A stretch of 64,000 nt of DNA from CAVSJJ01 sp963771015 (GCA_963771015.1 CAVYRN010000009.1:248001-312000); one strand, 5' to 3'; shown: positions 9,054-18,192, counted from the first letter of the stretch. Translations and numbers: made by a program. The notes: generated by a model from the letters alone, not told the origin.

Positions 9054-12000
9054 TGGACCGGCTCTCCGCCGCCCAGATCGCGGTCGCTCTCGGCCAGCCG
9101 CCGCCCACCGCCGAGCAGGCCGCGGTCATCGAGGCGGCCCCCCGGCCGGCCCTCGTCATCGCCGGCGCCGGCTCCGGCAAGACCGAGACGATGGCCTCCC
9201 GGGTCGTCTGGCTCGTCGCCAACGGGCTCGTCGAGCCCGACCAGGTCCTCGGCCTCACCTTCACCCGCAAGGCCGCGGCCGAGCTGTCCGAGCGCATCTC
9301 GCGGAGGCTGGTCCGGCTCCAGCGGGAGGGGCTGTGGGCTCCCCGCTCCGACGAGGGCGCCGAGGTGCTCGGTGCCACACCCACGGTGTCGACGTACCAC
9401 GCGTATGCCGGGCGGCTCGTCCGCGAGCACGGCCTCCGGCTGGGCTACGAGGCCGACTCGCGGCTGCTGTCGGAGGCCGCGGCCTGGCAGTTCGCCCACG
9501 AGGCGGTGCTGTCCTACGACGGCCCGATGGAGCTCGTCGACAAGAGCGAGAACACCGTCACCGCCGCGGTCGTCGACCTCGCGTCCGAGATGGCCGAGCA
9601 CCTGCGCAGCCCCGGCGAGGTCGCCGCCCACCTCGATGAGGTCATCGCGGCCCTCGAAGCGGTGCCACCGGGTGAGAAGACCTCGCTGCGCAAGAATCCG
9701 GCGGCCGACGCGCTCATCGCGCTACGGCTGCGTCGCGCCGTCGTGCCCATCGTCACCCGCTACCGCGAGCTCAAGCGGTCCCGGGACGCGATGGACTTCG
9801 CCGACCAGATGGCCCTCGCCGCCGAGCTGGCGATGGGGTTCGCCGATGTCGGCGAGATCGAGCGCGACCGGTACGCCGCCGTGCTGCTCGACGAGTTCCA
9901 GGACACCTCCGAGGCCCAGCTCGAGCTGCTTCGGGCGCTCTTCGCCGGCGGCCCGGTCCTGCTGCCCGTCACGGCGGTCGGCGACCCGCACCAGTCGATC
10001 TACGGCTGGCGCGGGGCGAGCGCAACCACGCTCACCCGTTTTCCCGAGGTGTTCGGCGACGCCGCCGGGCCGGCCCCGGTGCTGTCGCTGTCGGTGAGCT
10101 GGCGTAACGACGAGGCGGTCCTTGCCGCGGCCAACGTCCTCGCGGCTCCGCTCGTGGCGGGGTCGACCGTCCCGGTCCGCCCGCTCGCCGAGCGTCCCGG
10201 CGCCGGCGTGGGCGGCGTGACCCTCGCCCGGACCCTCACGGCCGAGGACGAGGCCGACCTCGTCGCCGACTGGCTGGGTGAGCTCCGGTCCCGGGTGCCG
10301 GGCGCGACGACCGCCGTCCTCTGCCGGAAGCGCGCGCAGTTCGGCCCGGTCATCGACGCCCTCACGGCGCTCGGCATACCGCACGAGGTGGTCGGTCTCG
10401 GGGGGCTGCTCATGACCCCGGAGGTCGAGGACCTCGTCGCGCTCCTCCACGTCGTCGAGGACGCCGCTCGCGGGGACCAGCTCATGCGGTTGCTCACCGG
10501 TCCGTCGGTGCGGGCCGGCATCGCCGACCTCGACGCGCTCGCCGCGTGGGCCCGCGAGCGGCAGCGGCTCCGCGTCCGGGACGCCGGGACGACGCCGCGG
10601 GACCAGGAACCGGACTCGGCCGACCGGCCGAGCATCGTCGAGGCCGTCGACGAGCTGCCGCCGCCGGGCTGGGTCGGTCGGGCTGGAGAGCGGATCGGGC
10701 CGGTGGCACGGGAGCGGATGGGTGGGCTGGCCGTGGTGATCCGCCGGCTGCGCTCGCTCGTCGGGCTCCCGCTGCCCGACCTCGTCGGCGAGGCCGAGCG
10801 CGCCCTGGGCCTCGACATCGAGGTCCTGTCGCGCCCGGAGTACACCCCGGCCGCCGCACGGGCCCACCTCGACGCCTTCGCCGACGTCGCGGCGCAGTTC
10901 TCGGTCTCGGCCGACCGGCCGACGCTCGGCGGGTTCCTCGCCTGGGTCGAGGCGGCCATCGACCAGGAACGCGGCCTGGACCGGGGGTTCGTCGAGGCGT
11001 CGGGTGACGCCGTGCAGGTGATGACCGTCCACGCCGCCAAGGGCCTGGAGTGGGATGCCGTCGCGGTGCCGGGCCTCGTCGAGGCCACCTTCCCGGACCA
11101 CTCCGCCAAGGTGACCCGCCCCGCGGCGGGTGCGTGGGTCGTGGCAGACCCCAAGGACAAGGGCTGGCTCGCCGGCCTGTCCGATGGCGGCATCCCCTTC
11201 GACCTGCGCGGCGACCGCGCCGGCCTTCCTCGGCTGGGCTGGCGCGGCTTCACCGACTGGGCCGAGGCCCGGGCCGGGCTGGATCGCTTCGCGCGGGCCG
11301 GCGGCCGGCACGCGGTCCTCGAGGAGCGGCGGCTCGCCTACGTCGCGGCGACGAGGGCCAGACACGCCCTGCTGCTCACGGCGAGCGTATGGACGGCAGG
11401 GAGCACGCCGCGGGTGACGTCGCGGTTCCTCGTCGAGGTCCGCGATGCGGCGGTGGCCGGGGCCATGACCGCCGTCGAACGGTGCTGGGAGGCGATGCCG
11501 GAGGCCGTCAAGGGCGTGCCGCGGCCGGGGGCCGGCGAGACCGAGGCGCCACGCTGGCCGGTCGATGCGATGGCCCATCGGCGGCCCGCGCTCACCGAGG
11601 CGGCCCGCCGGGTCCGTGCCGCCGCCGCGGAGGGCGACGACGTGGATCTCCCTCCGGGCGGGCCGGGGGACGCCGCCGGACCACCGACCCGGACCCGCGA
11701 GATCGACCTCCTGCTCGCCGAGCGGGAGGCCGGTCGGGGCCGTGGGACGGAGCGGGTCGAGCTCGCGCCACACCTGTCGACCTCGGGACTGGTCGCCCTG
11801 GCGCGGGACCCGGCGGGCTTCGCCGTCGATCTGCGCCGACCGGTCCCGGCGGCCCCGGCGACCGCTGCCCGGCGCGGGACCGCATTCCACGCCTGGGTCG
11901 AGACCCACTATGCGAGGGCCGCCATGGTCGATGTTCTCGAGCTGCCGGGCAGCGCCGACGAGGAGCCAGCCGGCGAGGAGCAGCTCGCCGCGATGAAGGA

Positions 12001-12352
12001 GAGCTTCCTCGCCAGCGGTTGGGCGGACCGGGTGCCGGTCGAGGTCGAGACCTCCGTCGAGACCGTCATCGACGGGGTCGCCGTGCGCGGCCGGATCGAC
12101 GCGGTGTTCGCGCGCCCCGACGGCGCCTTCACGGTCGTCGACTGGAAGACCGGGCCGCCTCCGACGGGCCGCGAGGCACGGGTCCGGGTCCTGCAGCTCG
12201 CGGCGTACCGGCTGGCCTACGCGCGGCTGCGCGGGGTGGACCCGCGCCGGGTCGACGCGGCGTTCTACTACGCCCGGACGGGCGAGACGGTCTGGCCGGA
12301 GCTGCCCGGGCCCGACGAGATCGTCGAGGTGCTGTCGGCGCTGGGGCAGTGA
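9053..12352 (+). CDS. adnB: AdnB: helicase-nuclease subunit of AdnAB
   Basis: 1099 residues. Canonical superfamily 1A helicase motifs: GAGSGKTET (38-46), DEFQDTSEAQ, QSIYGWRGA, VMTVHAAKGLEWD and RRLAYVAATRA. The C-terminal ~150 residues form a RecB-like nuclease domain (AFHAWVE, GRIDAVFARPDG, VVDWKTG) without the cysteine cluster seen in AdnA. In the characterised mycobacterial enzyme the AdnB motor drives translocation, which fits its more canonical motifs here. ATG 9053 lies in the adnA stop. No further co-directional gene follows closely; the next gene converges. Confidence 0.93.
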   Translation: MDRLSAAQIAVALGQPPPTAEQAAVIEAAPRPALVIAGAGSGKTETMASRVVWLVANGLVEPDQVLGLTFTRKAAAELSERISRRLVRLQREGLWAPRSDEGAEVLGATPTVSTYHAYAGRLVREHGLRLGYEADSRLLSEAAAWQFAHEAVLSYDGPMELVDKSENTVTAAVVDLASEMAEHLRSPGEVAAHLDEVIAALEAVPPGEKTSLRKNPAADALIALRLRRAVVPIVTRYRELKRSRDAMDFADQMALAAELAMGFADVGEIERDRYAAVLLDEFQDTSEAQLELLRALFAGGPVLLPVTAVGDPHQSIYGWRGASATTLTRFPEVFGDAAGPAPVLSLSVSWRNDEAVLAAANVLAAPLVAGSTVPVRPLAERPGAGVGGVTLARTLTAEDEADLVADWLGELRSRVPGATTAVLCRKRAQFGPVIDALTALGIPHEVVGLGGLLMTPEVEDLVALLHVVEDAARGDQLMRLLTGPSVRAGIADLDALAAWARERQRLRVRDAGTTPRDQEPDSADRPSIVEAVDELPPPGWVGRAGERIGPVARERMGGLAVVIRRLRSLVGLPLPDLVGEAERALGLDIEVLSRPEYTPAAARAHLDAFADVAAQFSVSADRPTLGGFLAWVEAAIDQERGLDRGFVEASGDAVQVMTVHAAKGLEWDAVAVPGLVEATFPDHSAKVTRPAAGAWVVADPKDKGWLAGLSDGGIPFDLRGDRAGLPRLGWRGFTDWAEARAGLDRFARAGGRHAVLEERRLAYVAATRARHALLLTASVWTAGSTPRVTSRFLVEVRDAAVAGAMTAVERCWEAMPEAVKGVPRPGAGETEAPRWPVDAMAHRRPALTEAARRVRAAAAEGDDVDLPPGGPGDAAGPPTRTREIDLLLAEREAGRGRGTERVELAPHLSTSGLVALARDPAGFAVDLRRPVPAAPATAARRGTAFHAWVETHYARAAMVDVLELPGSADEEPAGEEQLAAMKESFLASGWADRVPVEVETSVETVIDGVAVRGRIDAVFARPDGAFTVVDWKTGPPPTGREARVRVLQLAAYRLAYARLRGVDPRRVDAAFYYARTGETVWPELPGPDEIVEVLSALGQ

Positions 12353-12419
12353 CGGGCTGGTCCCGGTCGGGCGGCTCCCGGATGCCGTGGCGTCGGCTCC
12401 GCTCGGGTGCTCCGGGCCG

Positions 12420-13682
12420 TCACTGCAGCTCGGGCGGTAGCTCCCGCGCCGTGGGCTCCTCGGGGTCCGCAGCCGTGGCGCCGGCGGTGGGCTCCTCCTC
12501 GGCGGGGGTCCGGTTGTCGTGGTCCTCGTCGGGCCCGGGGGCGTCGTCGGGAGTCTCCTGCGGTGCGGTGGTGTCCTCGGCGGGGGTCCGGTTGTCGTGG
12601 TCCTCGTCGGGCCCGGGGGCGTCCTCGTCGGGCTCGGTGGCGACCTGCGGCAGCTCCTCCTCGGGCTCGTCCTCGACGATCGGCGGGGGCGTCTGCCGAG
12701 GGCGGATGACGGGCGGGTCCAGGCTGGTCCGTCGGTAGTCGTCGGACTCGGACGGCTCGGGATGGACGGTGCTGTCGAGCCGGCGCAGCTCGGCCGTCAG
12801 GGTCTCGACCGTCCCGGAGTGGCCCTCGGACAGGGCGACCATCAGCCGGCTGAGGATCCCGAGCTCGGCCGCGAGCCGGGCCCGGATGAGCAGATGGCGG
12901 TCCGGGCGCTCGACGCGGGCGTGGGCGTACGCCTCGAGAACCGTCTCGACGGCGTCGGTCCCGGCCTCGGACACCAGCGCGGCGAAGTCGTCGGCCGGGT
13001 CGGCGACCTTGGCGTCCTCCCACCCGGTCATCGCCCGGATCCGCCCGGTCGAGGAGTCCTCGTCGTTCTCGAAGACGGCGAGGACCTGGTCCCCGGTGAG
13101 GTCTCCATGCACCGGGGTCGGCGCGAACCGCCACAGGGTGACGTCCTCCAGCGCCTTCTCCCACCGGGTGAGCAGCGCTGCCGGGACCTTGCCGGACTCG
13201 GCCGCCCGGTCGAGCTCGGCAAGCCGGCGGGTGCGGTAGTCGTCGGCGTCGTAGGTCGGCATCCCGGCCTCGTCGAACAGGGCGACGTCGACGTTGTGCA
13301 GCGCGGCGATCGCCCGGCCGAGCTCGGCGGTGATGCCGGGGCCGGGGGGCAGCTCACCGAAGTCGAGCTGGCGCCCCGGCAGGAAGGGATAGACCGTCGC
13401 TCGCCCGCCCTCCTTGAGCTCGACGAACCCCTTGGGCGAGGGAACCGCGAAGGGCAGCCGCCGGGCGAGCATGCCGAGGAGGGTGACGGTGAGGTCCATC
13501 CGGGCCGCAGCCGTCGCGGATCGTGGGGCCCGGACGACCCATCTGCGGTGCTGGGTGTCCTCGACGAAGGCGACGTCGAAGCTCTGCTCCGGCGTGCTCG
13601 GCAGGGCCTCGACGCTCAGCGGGTCCAGCCCGGGGACCGCGGAGCCGGCCAGCGCGGCGAGGAAGGGGGGCGTGCGTTCCAC
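12420..13682 (-). CDS. Aminoglycoside/macrolide phosphotransferase-like kinase with acidic repeat tail
   Basis: 420 residues. Residues ~30-300 form an APH-fold kinase: catalytic PVHGDLTGDQVL, then GWEDAKVADPADDFAAL as the metal-binding motif; it resembles macrolide 2'-phosphotransferases, but chromosomal actinobacterial homologues need not confer resistance. The last ~110 residues are an acidic Pro/Glu/Asp-rich tail containing a duplicated segment (APGPDEDHDNRTPAE twice). GTG 13682 is the start; it is divergent from nudC with a 59-bp gap. Substrate unknown. Confidence 0.75.
   Translation of the reverse strand: MERTPPFLAALAGSAVPGLDPLSVEALPSTPEQSFDVAFVEDTQHRRWVVRAPRSATAAARMDLTVTLLGMLARRLPFAVPSPKGFVELKEGGRATVYPFLPGRQLDFGELPPGPGITAELGRAIAALHNVDVALFDEAGMPTYDADDYRTRRLAELDRAAESGKVPAALLTRWEKALEDVTLWRFAPTPVHGDLTGDQVLAVFENDEDSSTGRIRAMTGWEDAKVADPADDFAALVSEAGTDAVETVLEAYAHARVERPDRHLLIRARLAAELGILSRLMVALSEGHSGTVETLTAELRRLDSTVHPEPSESDDYRRTSLDPPVIRPRQTPPPIVEDEPEEELPQVATEPDEDAPGPDEDHDNRTPAEDTTAPQETPDDAPGPDEDHDNRTPAEEEPTAGATAADPEEPTARELPPELQ
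12496..12623. repeat. Direct repeat, two identical 50-bp copies
   Basis: Bases 12496-12545 and 12574-12623 are identical over 50 bp, 78 bp apart start to start (not a multiple of a longer array). They encode the duplicated acidic segment at the C terminus of the phosphotransferase-like protein and keep the reading frame. Confidence 0.85.
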
Positions 13683-13741
13683 AGGGCCACCGTATGCCGT
13701 CCGCCGCTGCTCGTCTGGGACCCCACGTAGGGTTGGCGGAC

Positions 13742-14701
13742 ATGGCTAGACCACCGCAGCGCCTCGAGGGCCTCGCCCTCGCCCGGACCGCCCTCGACCG
13801 CCGTGGCGACCTGCGTTCGCGGCCCGGTCTCCTCGCGGCTCTGCTGGCCGACCAGCGCACCCGGGTGCTCGAGCTCGTCGGCGACTCCGCACCGGTCGTC
13901 GGGGGCGACGACGCCTCGCCTCGTCTGCACCTGCGTGCCCCTGCCGGTGACGAGCCGGAGCGGGCGCTCTTCCTCGGGATGGGGGAGGGGGACGACGGCG
14001 AGGGCGAGACGGCATACGTCTCCCTGGTCCGCGAGGACGGGCCGCTGACCCCGCTTCCGGACGGCGCCGAGCTGCGCACGCTGCGTCAGGTCGGTGCGCA
14101 GCTCGCCGACCGCGACGCGGGCGCCTTCACCACCGCCCTCGCCGTGGCCAACTGGCACCGGAGCCATCGGTTCTGCCCACGCTGCGGCGAGCCGACGGTG
14201 CCGGACATGGCGGGCTGGATCCGCCGGTGCCCGGCCGATGGCAGCGAGCACTATCCACGGACCGACCCGGCGGTCATCATGTCCGTCATCGACGACGAGG
14301 ACCGCCTCCTGCTCGCGCACGGGCGGGCCTTCCGGGCGTCGGGGATGTCCGTGCTGGCGGGGTTCGTCGAGCCGGGCGAGAGCCTCGCCGACGCGGTGGT
14401 CCGCGAGGTGGCCGAGGAGGTCGGGGTCACCGTCACCGACGTCACCTACCTCGGCGACCAGCCGTGGCCCTTCCCCGCCTCGCTCATGGTCGGCTTCACC
14501 GCCCGGGCGCTCGGGACCGAGCTCGTGCTCCAGGACGAGGAGATCGACGTCGCCCGGTGGTTCACCCGGGACGAGCTCGTGGCGGCGATCGCCGACGAGA
14601 CGGTGCGGATCCCGCCGCGGCTGTCCATCGCCAGGCGGCTCATCGAGCACTGGTTCGGCGGCCCCATCGACGCCCCCGAGGTCATCCTCCGGGGCCGCTG
14701 A
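13742..14701 (+). CDS. nudC: NADH pyrophosphatase (NUDIX, NudC)
   Basis: 319 residues: N-terminal NUDIX-like domain, zinc ribbon (FCPRCG ... RRCPADGSEHYPR) near 143-170, and the NUDIX box GFVEPGESLADAVVREVAEE near 203. The NAD-specific motif, usually SQPWPFPxS, reads GDQPWPFPAS here: its first serine is aspartate. The family hydrolyses NADH to NMNH and AMP and removes NAD caps from RNA; in mycobacteria it also acts on isoniazid/ethionamide-NAD adducts. TAGGGT at 13728-13733 lies 8 nt before ATG 13742, suggesting a leaderless transcript. Position equals Rv3199c. Confidence 0.93.
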   Translation: MARPPQRLEGLALARTALDRRGDLRSRPGLLAALLADQRTRVLELVGDSAPVVGGDDASPRLHLRAPAGDEPERALFLGMGEGDDGEGETAYVSLVREDGPLTPLPDGAELRTLRQVGAQLADRDAGAFTTALAVANWHRSHRFCPRCGEPTVPDMAGWIRRCPADGSEHYPRTDPAVIMSVIDDEDRLLLAHGRAFRASGMSVLAGFVEPGESLADAVVREVAEEVGVTVTDVTYLGDQPWPFPASLMVGFTARALGTELVLQDEEIDVARWFTRDELVAAIADETVRIPPRLSIARRLIEHWFGGPIDAPEVILRGR

Positions 14702-14729
14702 CGCGGGGTCGCCCCCCGTGGCGGCGGGA

Positions 14730-14987
14730 TCAGGCCAGGCGGGCCATGACCTCGGCGGCCGAGGGGTTCGTGGCGGCCGACCCGTCCGGGAAGACCACGG
14801 TCGGCACGGTCTGGTTCCCGCCGTTGACCGACATGACGTAGTCGGCGCTGTCGGGCGCGTGCTCGATGTTGACCTCGTGGTAGGTCACGCCCTCCCGGTC
14901 GAGCTGGCTCTTGAGCCGACGGCAGTAGCCGCACCACGACGTCGTGAACATCGTCACGGTGCCGGGATCGGGGATCGGCGGGGTCAT
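14730..14987 (-). CDS. mrx1: Mycoredoxin-like glutaredoxin
   Basis: 85-residue thioredoxin-fold protein with active site WCGYC (C19, C22), cis-proline TVP near 60-62 and a C-terminal DGS segment. Length, CGYC motif and position beside uvrD2 match mycoredoxin-1 (Rv3198A), which reduces mycothiol mixed disulfides using mycothiol. ATG 14987 gives the family length; the reading frame stays open upstream but without homology. Divergent from uvrD2 across a 147-bp gap holding a large inverted repeat. Confidence 0.88.
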   Translation of the reverse strand: MTPPIPDPGTVTMFTTSWCGYCRRLKSQLDREGVTYHEVNIEHAPDSADYVMSVNGGNQTVPTVVFPDGSAATNPSAAEVMARLA

Positions 14988-15016
14988 CTGCGCTCCTGAG
15001 ATCGGTGGGGGAACCG

Positions 15017-15053
15017 CTGGAGTATGCCGCGCCGGAGGGCCGGCATACTCCAG
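15017..15053. repeat. Inverted repeat built from two GTATGCCG octamers
   Basis: Perfect 13-bp arms (15017-15029 and 15041-15053) around an 11-nt spacer. Each arm contains one copy of the octamer that is over-represented across the window. It lies between the divergent mrx1 and uvrD2 genes, so a convergent-gene terminator role is unlikely; operator or recognition-site pair are alternatives. Confidence 0.75.
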
Positions 15054-15134
15054 TGGTAACCGGGGTGCGGCCCGGAACCTTCCCGTCCGACGACCGTCGA
15101 GCGGTGTCCGGCGGGTCTGCGAAGATCGACGGCG

Positions 15135-17244
15135 ATGCCCACGCTCCCCGCCCACCCGAACGCCGACGCGGTCCTGGACGCCCTCGACCCCGAGCAGCGT
15201 GAGGTCGCTGCCAACCCGAGTGGCCCGATGTGCGTCCTCGCCGGCGCCGGCACCGGCAAGACCCGGGCGATCACCCACCGGATCGCCTACGGCGTGCTGT
15301 CCGGCGCCCAACAGCCCCAGCGCATCCTCGCGGTGACGTTCACGGCACGGGCCGCCGGGGAGATGCGGGCGCGGCTGCGCGACCTCGCCGTCGGCGGGGT
15401 GTCCGCCCGCACCTTCCACGCCGCCGCTCTGCGCCAGCTGCACTACTTCTGGCCGCAGGCGGTCGGCGGTGCCGCTCCCGAGGTGATGAGCCAGAAGGCC
15501 GGGGCCGTCGCCGAGGCGGCCGGTCGGCTGCGGATGCGCTTCGACCGAGCGGGCATCCGCGACCTCGCCGCCGAGATCGAGTGGGCCAAGGTCTCGATGG
15601 TGACGTCCGAGACGTATGCCGCGGCCGTCGAGCGCGCCCGCCGCGAGCCTCCGGGGCTGGACGCGACCGCCATGGCCCGGGTCATGGCGGCCTACGAGGA
15701 GGTCAAGACCGAGCGCGGGGTCATCGACTTCGAGGACGTCCTCCTCCTCATGGTCGGTGTGCTCCAGGAGCACGACCAGATCGCCCGGGCGATCCGCGAC
15801 CAGTACCGGCACTTCGTCGTCGACGAGTACCAGGATGTCAACGCCGCTCCAGCAGCGGCTCCTCGAGCTCTGGCTCGGCGAGCGCAAGGACATCTGCGTC
15901 GTCGGGGACCCGGCCCAGACGATCTACTCCTTCACCGGCGCCTCACCCGAGCACCTGCTGACCTTCGCGGCGCGCCATCCCGGGGCGCGGGTCGTCGAGC
16001 TCGTTCGCAACTACCGCTCGACGCCGCAGGTCGTCGCGCTGGCCAACCTCGTGGTCACCGGCCCCAGCGGGTCCCGACGGAGCAACAGCGTCGTGCTGCG
16101 GGCCCAGGCCGAGGACGGGCCCGCGCCGACGCTCACCGAGTACCCCGACGACCCCGCCGAGGCCGCGGGCGTCGCCGACCGGATCGCGGCGCTCGTCGAG
16201 CAGGGGCATCCTCCCGGCGAGATCGCCGTCCTGTTCCGGACCAACGCCCAGAGCGAGCTCTTCGAGGCGGCGCTGGCCGAGCGCGACGTGCCCTACCTCG
16301 TCCGGGGCGGCGAGCGGTTCTTCACCCGCACCGAGGTGCGCAACGCCATCGTCCTCATGCGCGGCGCGGCTCGCTCCGACGACGGCTCCGTACCGCTGCC
16401 CGACCTCGTCCGCGACATCCTCGTCGGCAACGGCTGGACCCGAGAGCCACCGGCCAGTGGGGGAGCGGCCCGCGAGCGGTGGGAGTCCCTCGCCGCCCTG
16501 GCCTCCCTCGCCGACGACGTCGCGGCGGTCGACCCCGAGGCCCTGCTCCCGGCCTTCGTCCGCGAGCTCGACGAGCGGGCCGCCTCGCAGCACGCCCCGT
16601 CCGTCCGGGGGGTCACCCTCGCCTCGCTGCACGCCGCCAAGGGTCTGGAGTGGGACGCCGTCTTCCTCGCCGGCTGTTCCGACGGCTTCCTGCCCATCGC
16701 CATGGCCGACGGCCCGGCCGCGGTCGAGGAGGAGCGGCGGCTGCTCTACGTCGGCGTGACCCGGGCTCGACGGCTGCTCCACCTCTCCTGGGCGGCCGCG
16801 CGCACCCCCGGCGCCCGTGGCACCCGCAGGGTCTCGCGCTTCGTCGACGGCTCCGCGAGCATCCTCGGCGAGGGCGCCCGGTCCCGGCCCAAGCGGTCCG
16901 GCGGCGGGAGCCGACGCAAGACACTCAGCCATGCCGGGCCGATGGCCTGCCCAGGATGCGGCGCCGACCTGACGACGGCGGCCGAACGGACGATGGGGCG
17001 CTGCTCGACCTGCCCGCCGACCTACGACCCCGCGCTCTTCGAGCGGCTGCGGGAGTGGCGGCTCGGCGTAGCGCAGCAGGATGGCGTGCCCGCCTACGTC
17101 GTCTTCACCGATGCCACGCTCACCGCCATCGCGGAGCGGACGCCCTCCGACACGGCCGGCCTGACCGCCATCAGCGGGGTGGGACCCCGCAAGCTCGACC
17201 TCTACGGCGACCAGGTCCTCGACATCCTCGGCGAGTTCCGGTGA
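15135..17244 (+). CDS. uvrD2: UvrD2-type DNA helicase with zinc motif and HRDC domain; carries a +1 frameshift
   Basis: Superfamily 1 3'-5' helicase like Rv3198c: Walker A GAGTGKTR near 35, DEYQD, GDPAQTIYSF, VRNYRSTPQ, LHAAKGLEWDAVF and YVGVTRARR, then a tetracysteine motif (CPGC-14-CSTC) and an HRDC domain to the end. The frame breaks just after DEYQDVN: an extra G at about 15843 moves translation from the frame of 15135 to the frame ending at 17244. Removing it gives 702 residues with unbroken homology, the normal family length. Either a sequencing error or an inactivated gene; UvrD2 is essential in mycobacteria, which favours error. Confidence 0.88.
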
Positions 17245-17361
17245 GGTTCGCCGTTTCTCGCATGGCGTCATGACCACATATGCCGCTGTGCGACACGGCG
17301 ATTCGGCGTTTCCGACACGCCCATGCGCGGGTACCGGTGACGAAGTCGACCGCTAATTCCG

Positions 17362-17390
17362 TTGCACCCCCCGCGCCGGGAACTTAGGCT
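17362..17390 (+). promoter_or_regulatory. Predicted whiB7 promoter with upstream AT-rich element
   Basis: TTGCAC (17362-17367) and TAGGCT (17385-17390) are separated by 17 nt. The short AT-rich stretch CTAATT (17353-17358) lies directly upstream of the -35 box, where WhiB7-dependent promoters in mycobacteria carry the AT-rich site bound by the WhiB7 AT-hook. This implies autoregulation and a leader of about 500 nt. Confidence 0.6.
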
Positions 17391-17463
17391 GACCACACGA
17401 ACGCCCGCGCGAGCGCACGCCCGCCGGTCCCGCACGAGCAGCAGTGAGGAGGGTCGAACCTCG

Positions 17464-17697
17464 ATGATGACGATCACGATCGCCGCCACGGCCGCCTGCG
17501 CCGTTGCCCTCGGCATGCGTGCCAGCGCCTGGTCCGGCCGTTCCCACGCGGACCTCTTTGGCCGCATTCAGGGGACCGCTGTGCCCGCCGTCGCGTATGG
17601 CCGTGTGAAGAGCGTCCAGAACGCTCGCGGCACGGGTCGCGACCTCGCCCCGGCGACGGACGTCGAGTCTGCGCACCTGATGGCTCCACCTGGCTAA
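17464..17697 (+). CDS. Putative whiB7 leader ORF (uORF)
   Basis: 77-codon reading frame from ATG 17464 (a second ATG follows at 17467), preceded by a GAGGAGG sequence about 10 nt upstream. It starts MMTITIAATAACAV and shows no recognisable domain. Third-position G/C is high in its first half. Its TAA (17695-17697) falls exactly in the loop of a small hairpin at the head of the attenuator structure. Mycobacterial whiB7 and Streptomyces wblC are known to be controlled by leader translation; that this ORF does so here is inference. Confidence 0.5.
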   Translation: MMTITIAATAACAVALGMRASAWSGRSHADLFGRIQGTAVPAVAYGRVKSVQNARGTGRDLAPATDVESAHLMAPPG

Positions 17698-17756
17698 GCC
17701 AGGCGATAGAGCAGCCATCAGGCCGCGGAACCCGACACCGGGATCCGCGGCCTTTT
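17677..17756 (+). terminator. Attenuator in the whiB7 leader
   Basis: Two adjacent structures. First, a 9-bp stem (17677-17685 with 17713-17721) enclosing a 6-bp hairpin (CCTGGC/GCCAGG, 17689-17703). Second, an intrinsic terminator: a 9-bp stem GGCCGCGGA/TCCGCGGCC (17721-17729 with 17744-17752), one A-A mismatch, then a 4-bp inner stem, followed by TTTT. They share base 17721. Two copies of the palindrome GGTCGCGACC (17635-17644, 17761-17770) flank the unit and could pair. Premature termination before whiB7 is the likely function. Confidence 0.7.
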
Positions 17757-17904
17757 CGTTGGTCGCGACCCGATCGCCCGCCACCGCCGTCACCGGCAAC
17801 CCACGCCACCAGCCCAACGACCAGACCAGACTCGCGCCTGACCAGGCGCACCACGAAGTGCCGAGCGGCCCCGGACCGGGGCATCGGCGAAGGAGGTGAG
17901 ACCC

Positions 17905-18192
17905 GTGCAGCTGACCGACCTGATCGACCTGCAGGAGGCGACGGTGACGACCGGCGAGGGCATCCCGTGCCGGGAGAACGACGCCGAGCTGTGGTTCGCG
18001 GACACCCCGGACGGGGTCGAGTTCGCCAAGACCCTGTGCGTGACCTGCCCCGCTCGGATCGCGTGCCTCCAGGGAGCGCTCGACCGCCGGGAACCCTGGG
18101 GCGTCTGGGGTGGCGAGCTGTTCGAGGCCGGGGTCGTCGTGCCGCGCAAGCGGCCACGGGGCCGGCCCCGGAAGGACTCCGTCGCCGCCTGA
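17905..18192 (+). CDS. whiB7: WhiB7 iron-sulfur transcriptional activator
   Basis: 95 residues. Four cysteines for the [4Fe-4S] cluster (C22, C45, C48, C54 in CVTCPARIAC), the WhiB turn GVWGGE at 66-71, and a C-terminal AT-hook RGRPRK (85-90), which distinguishes WhiB7 from other WhiB proteins. It partners the primary sigma factor and activates intrinsic antibiotic-resistance and redox genes upon ribosome stress. GTG 17905 is chosen because a near-perfect Shine-Dalgarno (AAGGAGGTGA, 17890-17899) lies just upstream and would overlap the alternative GTG 17896. Long attenuated leader upstream. Confidence 0.93.
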   Translation: MQLTDLIDLQEATVTTGEGIPCRENDAELWFADTPDGVEFAKTLCVTCPARIACLQGALDRREPWGVWGGELFEAGVVVPRKRPRGRPRKDSVAA

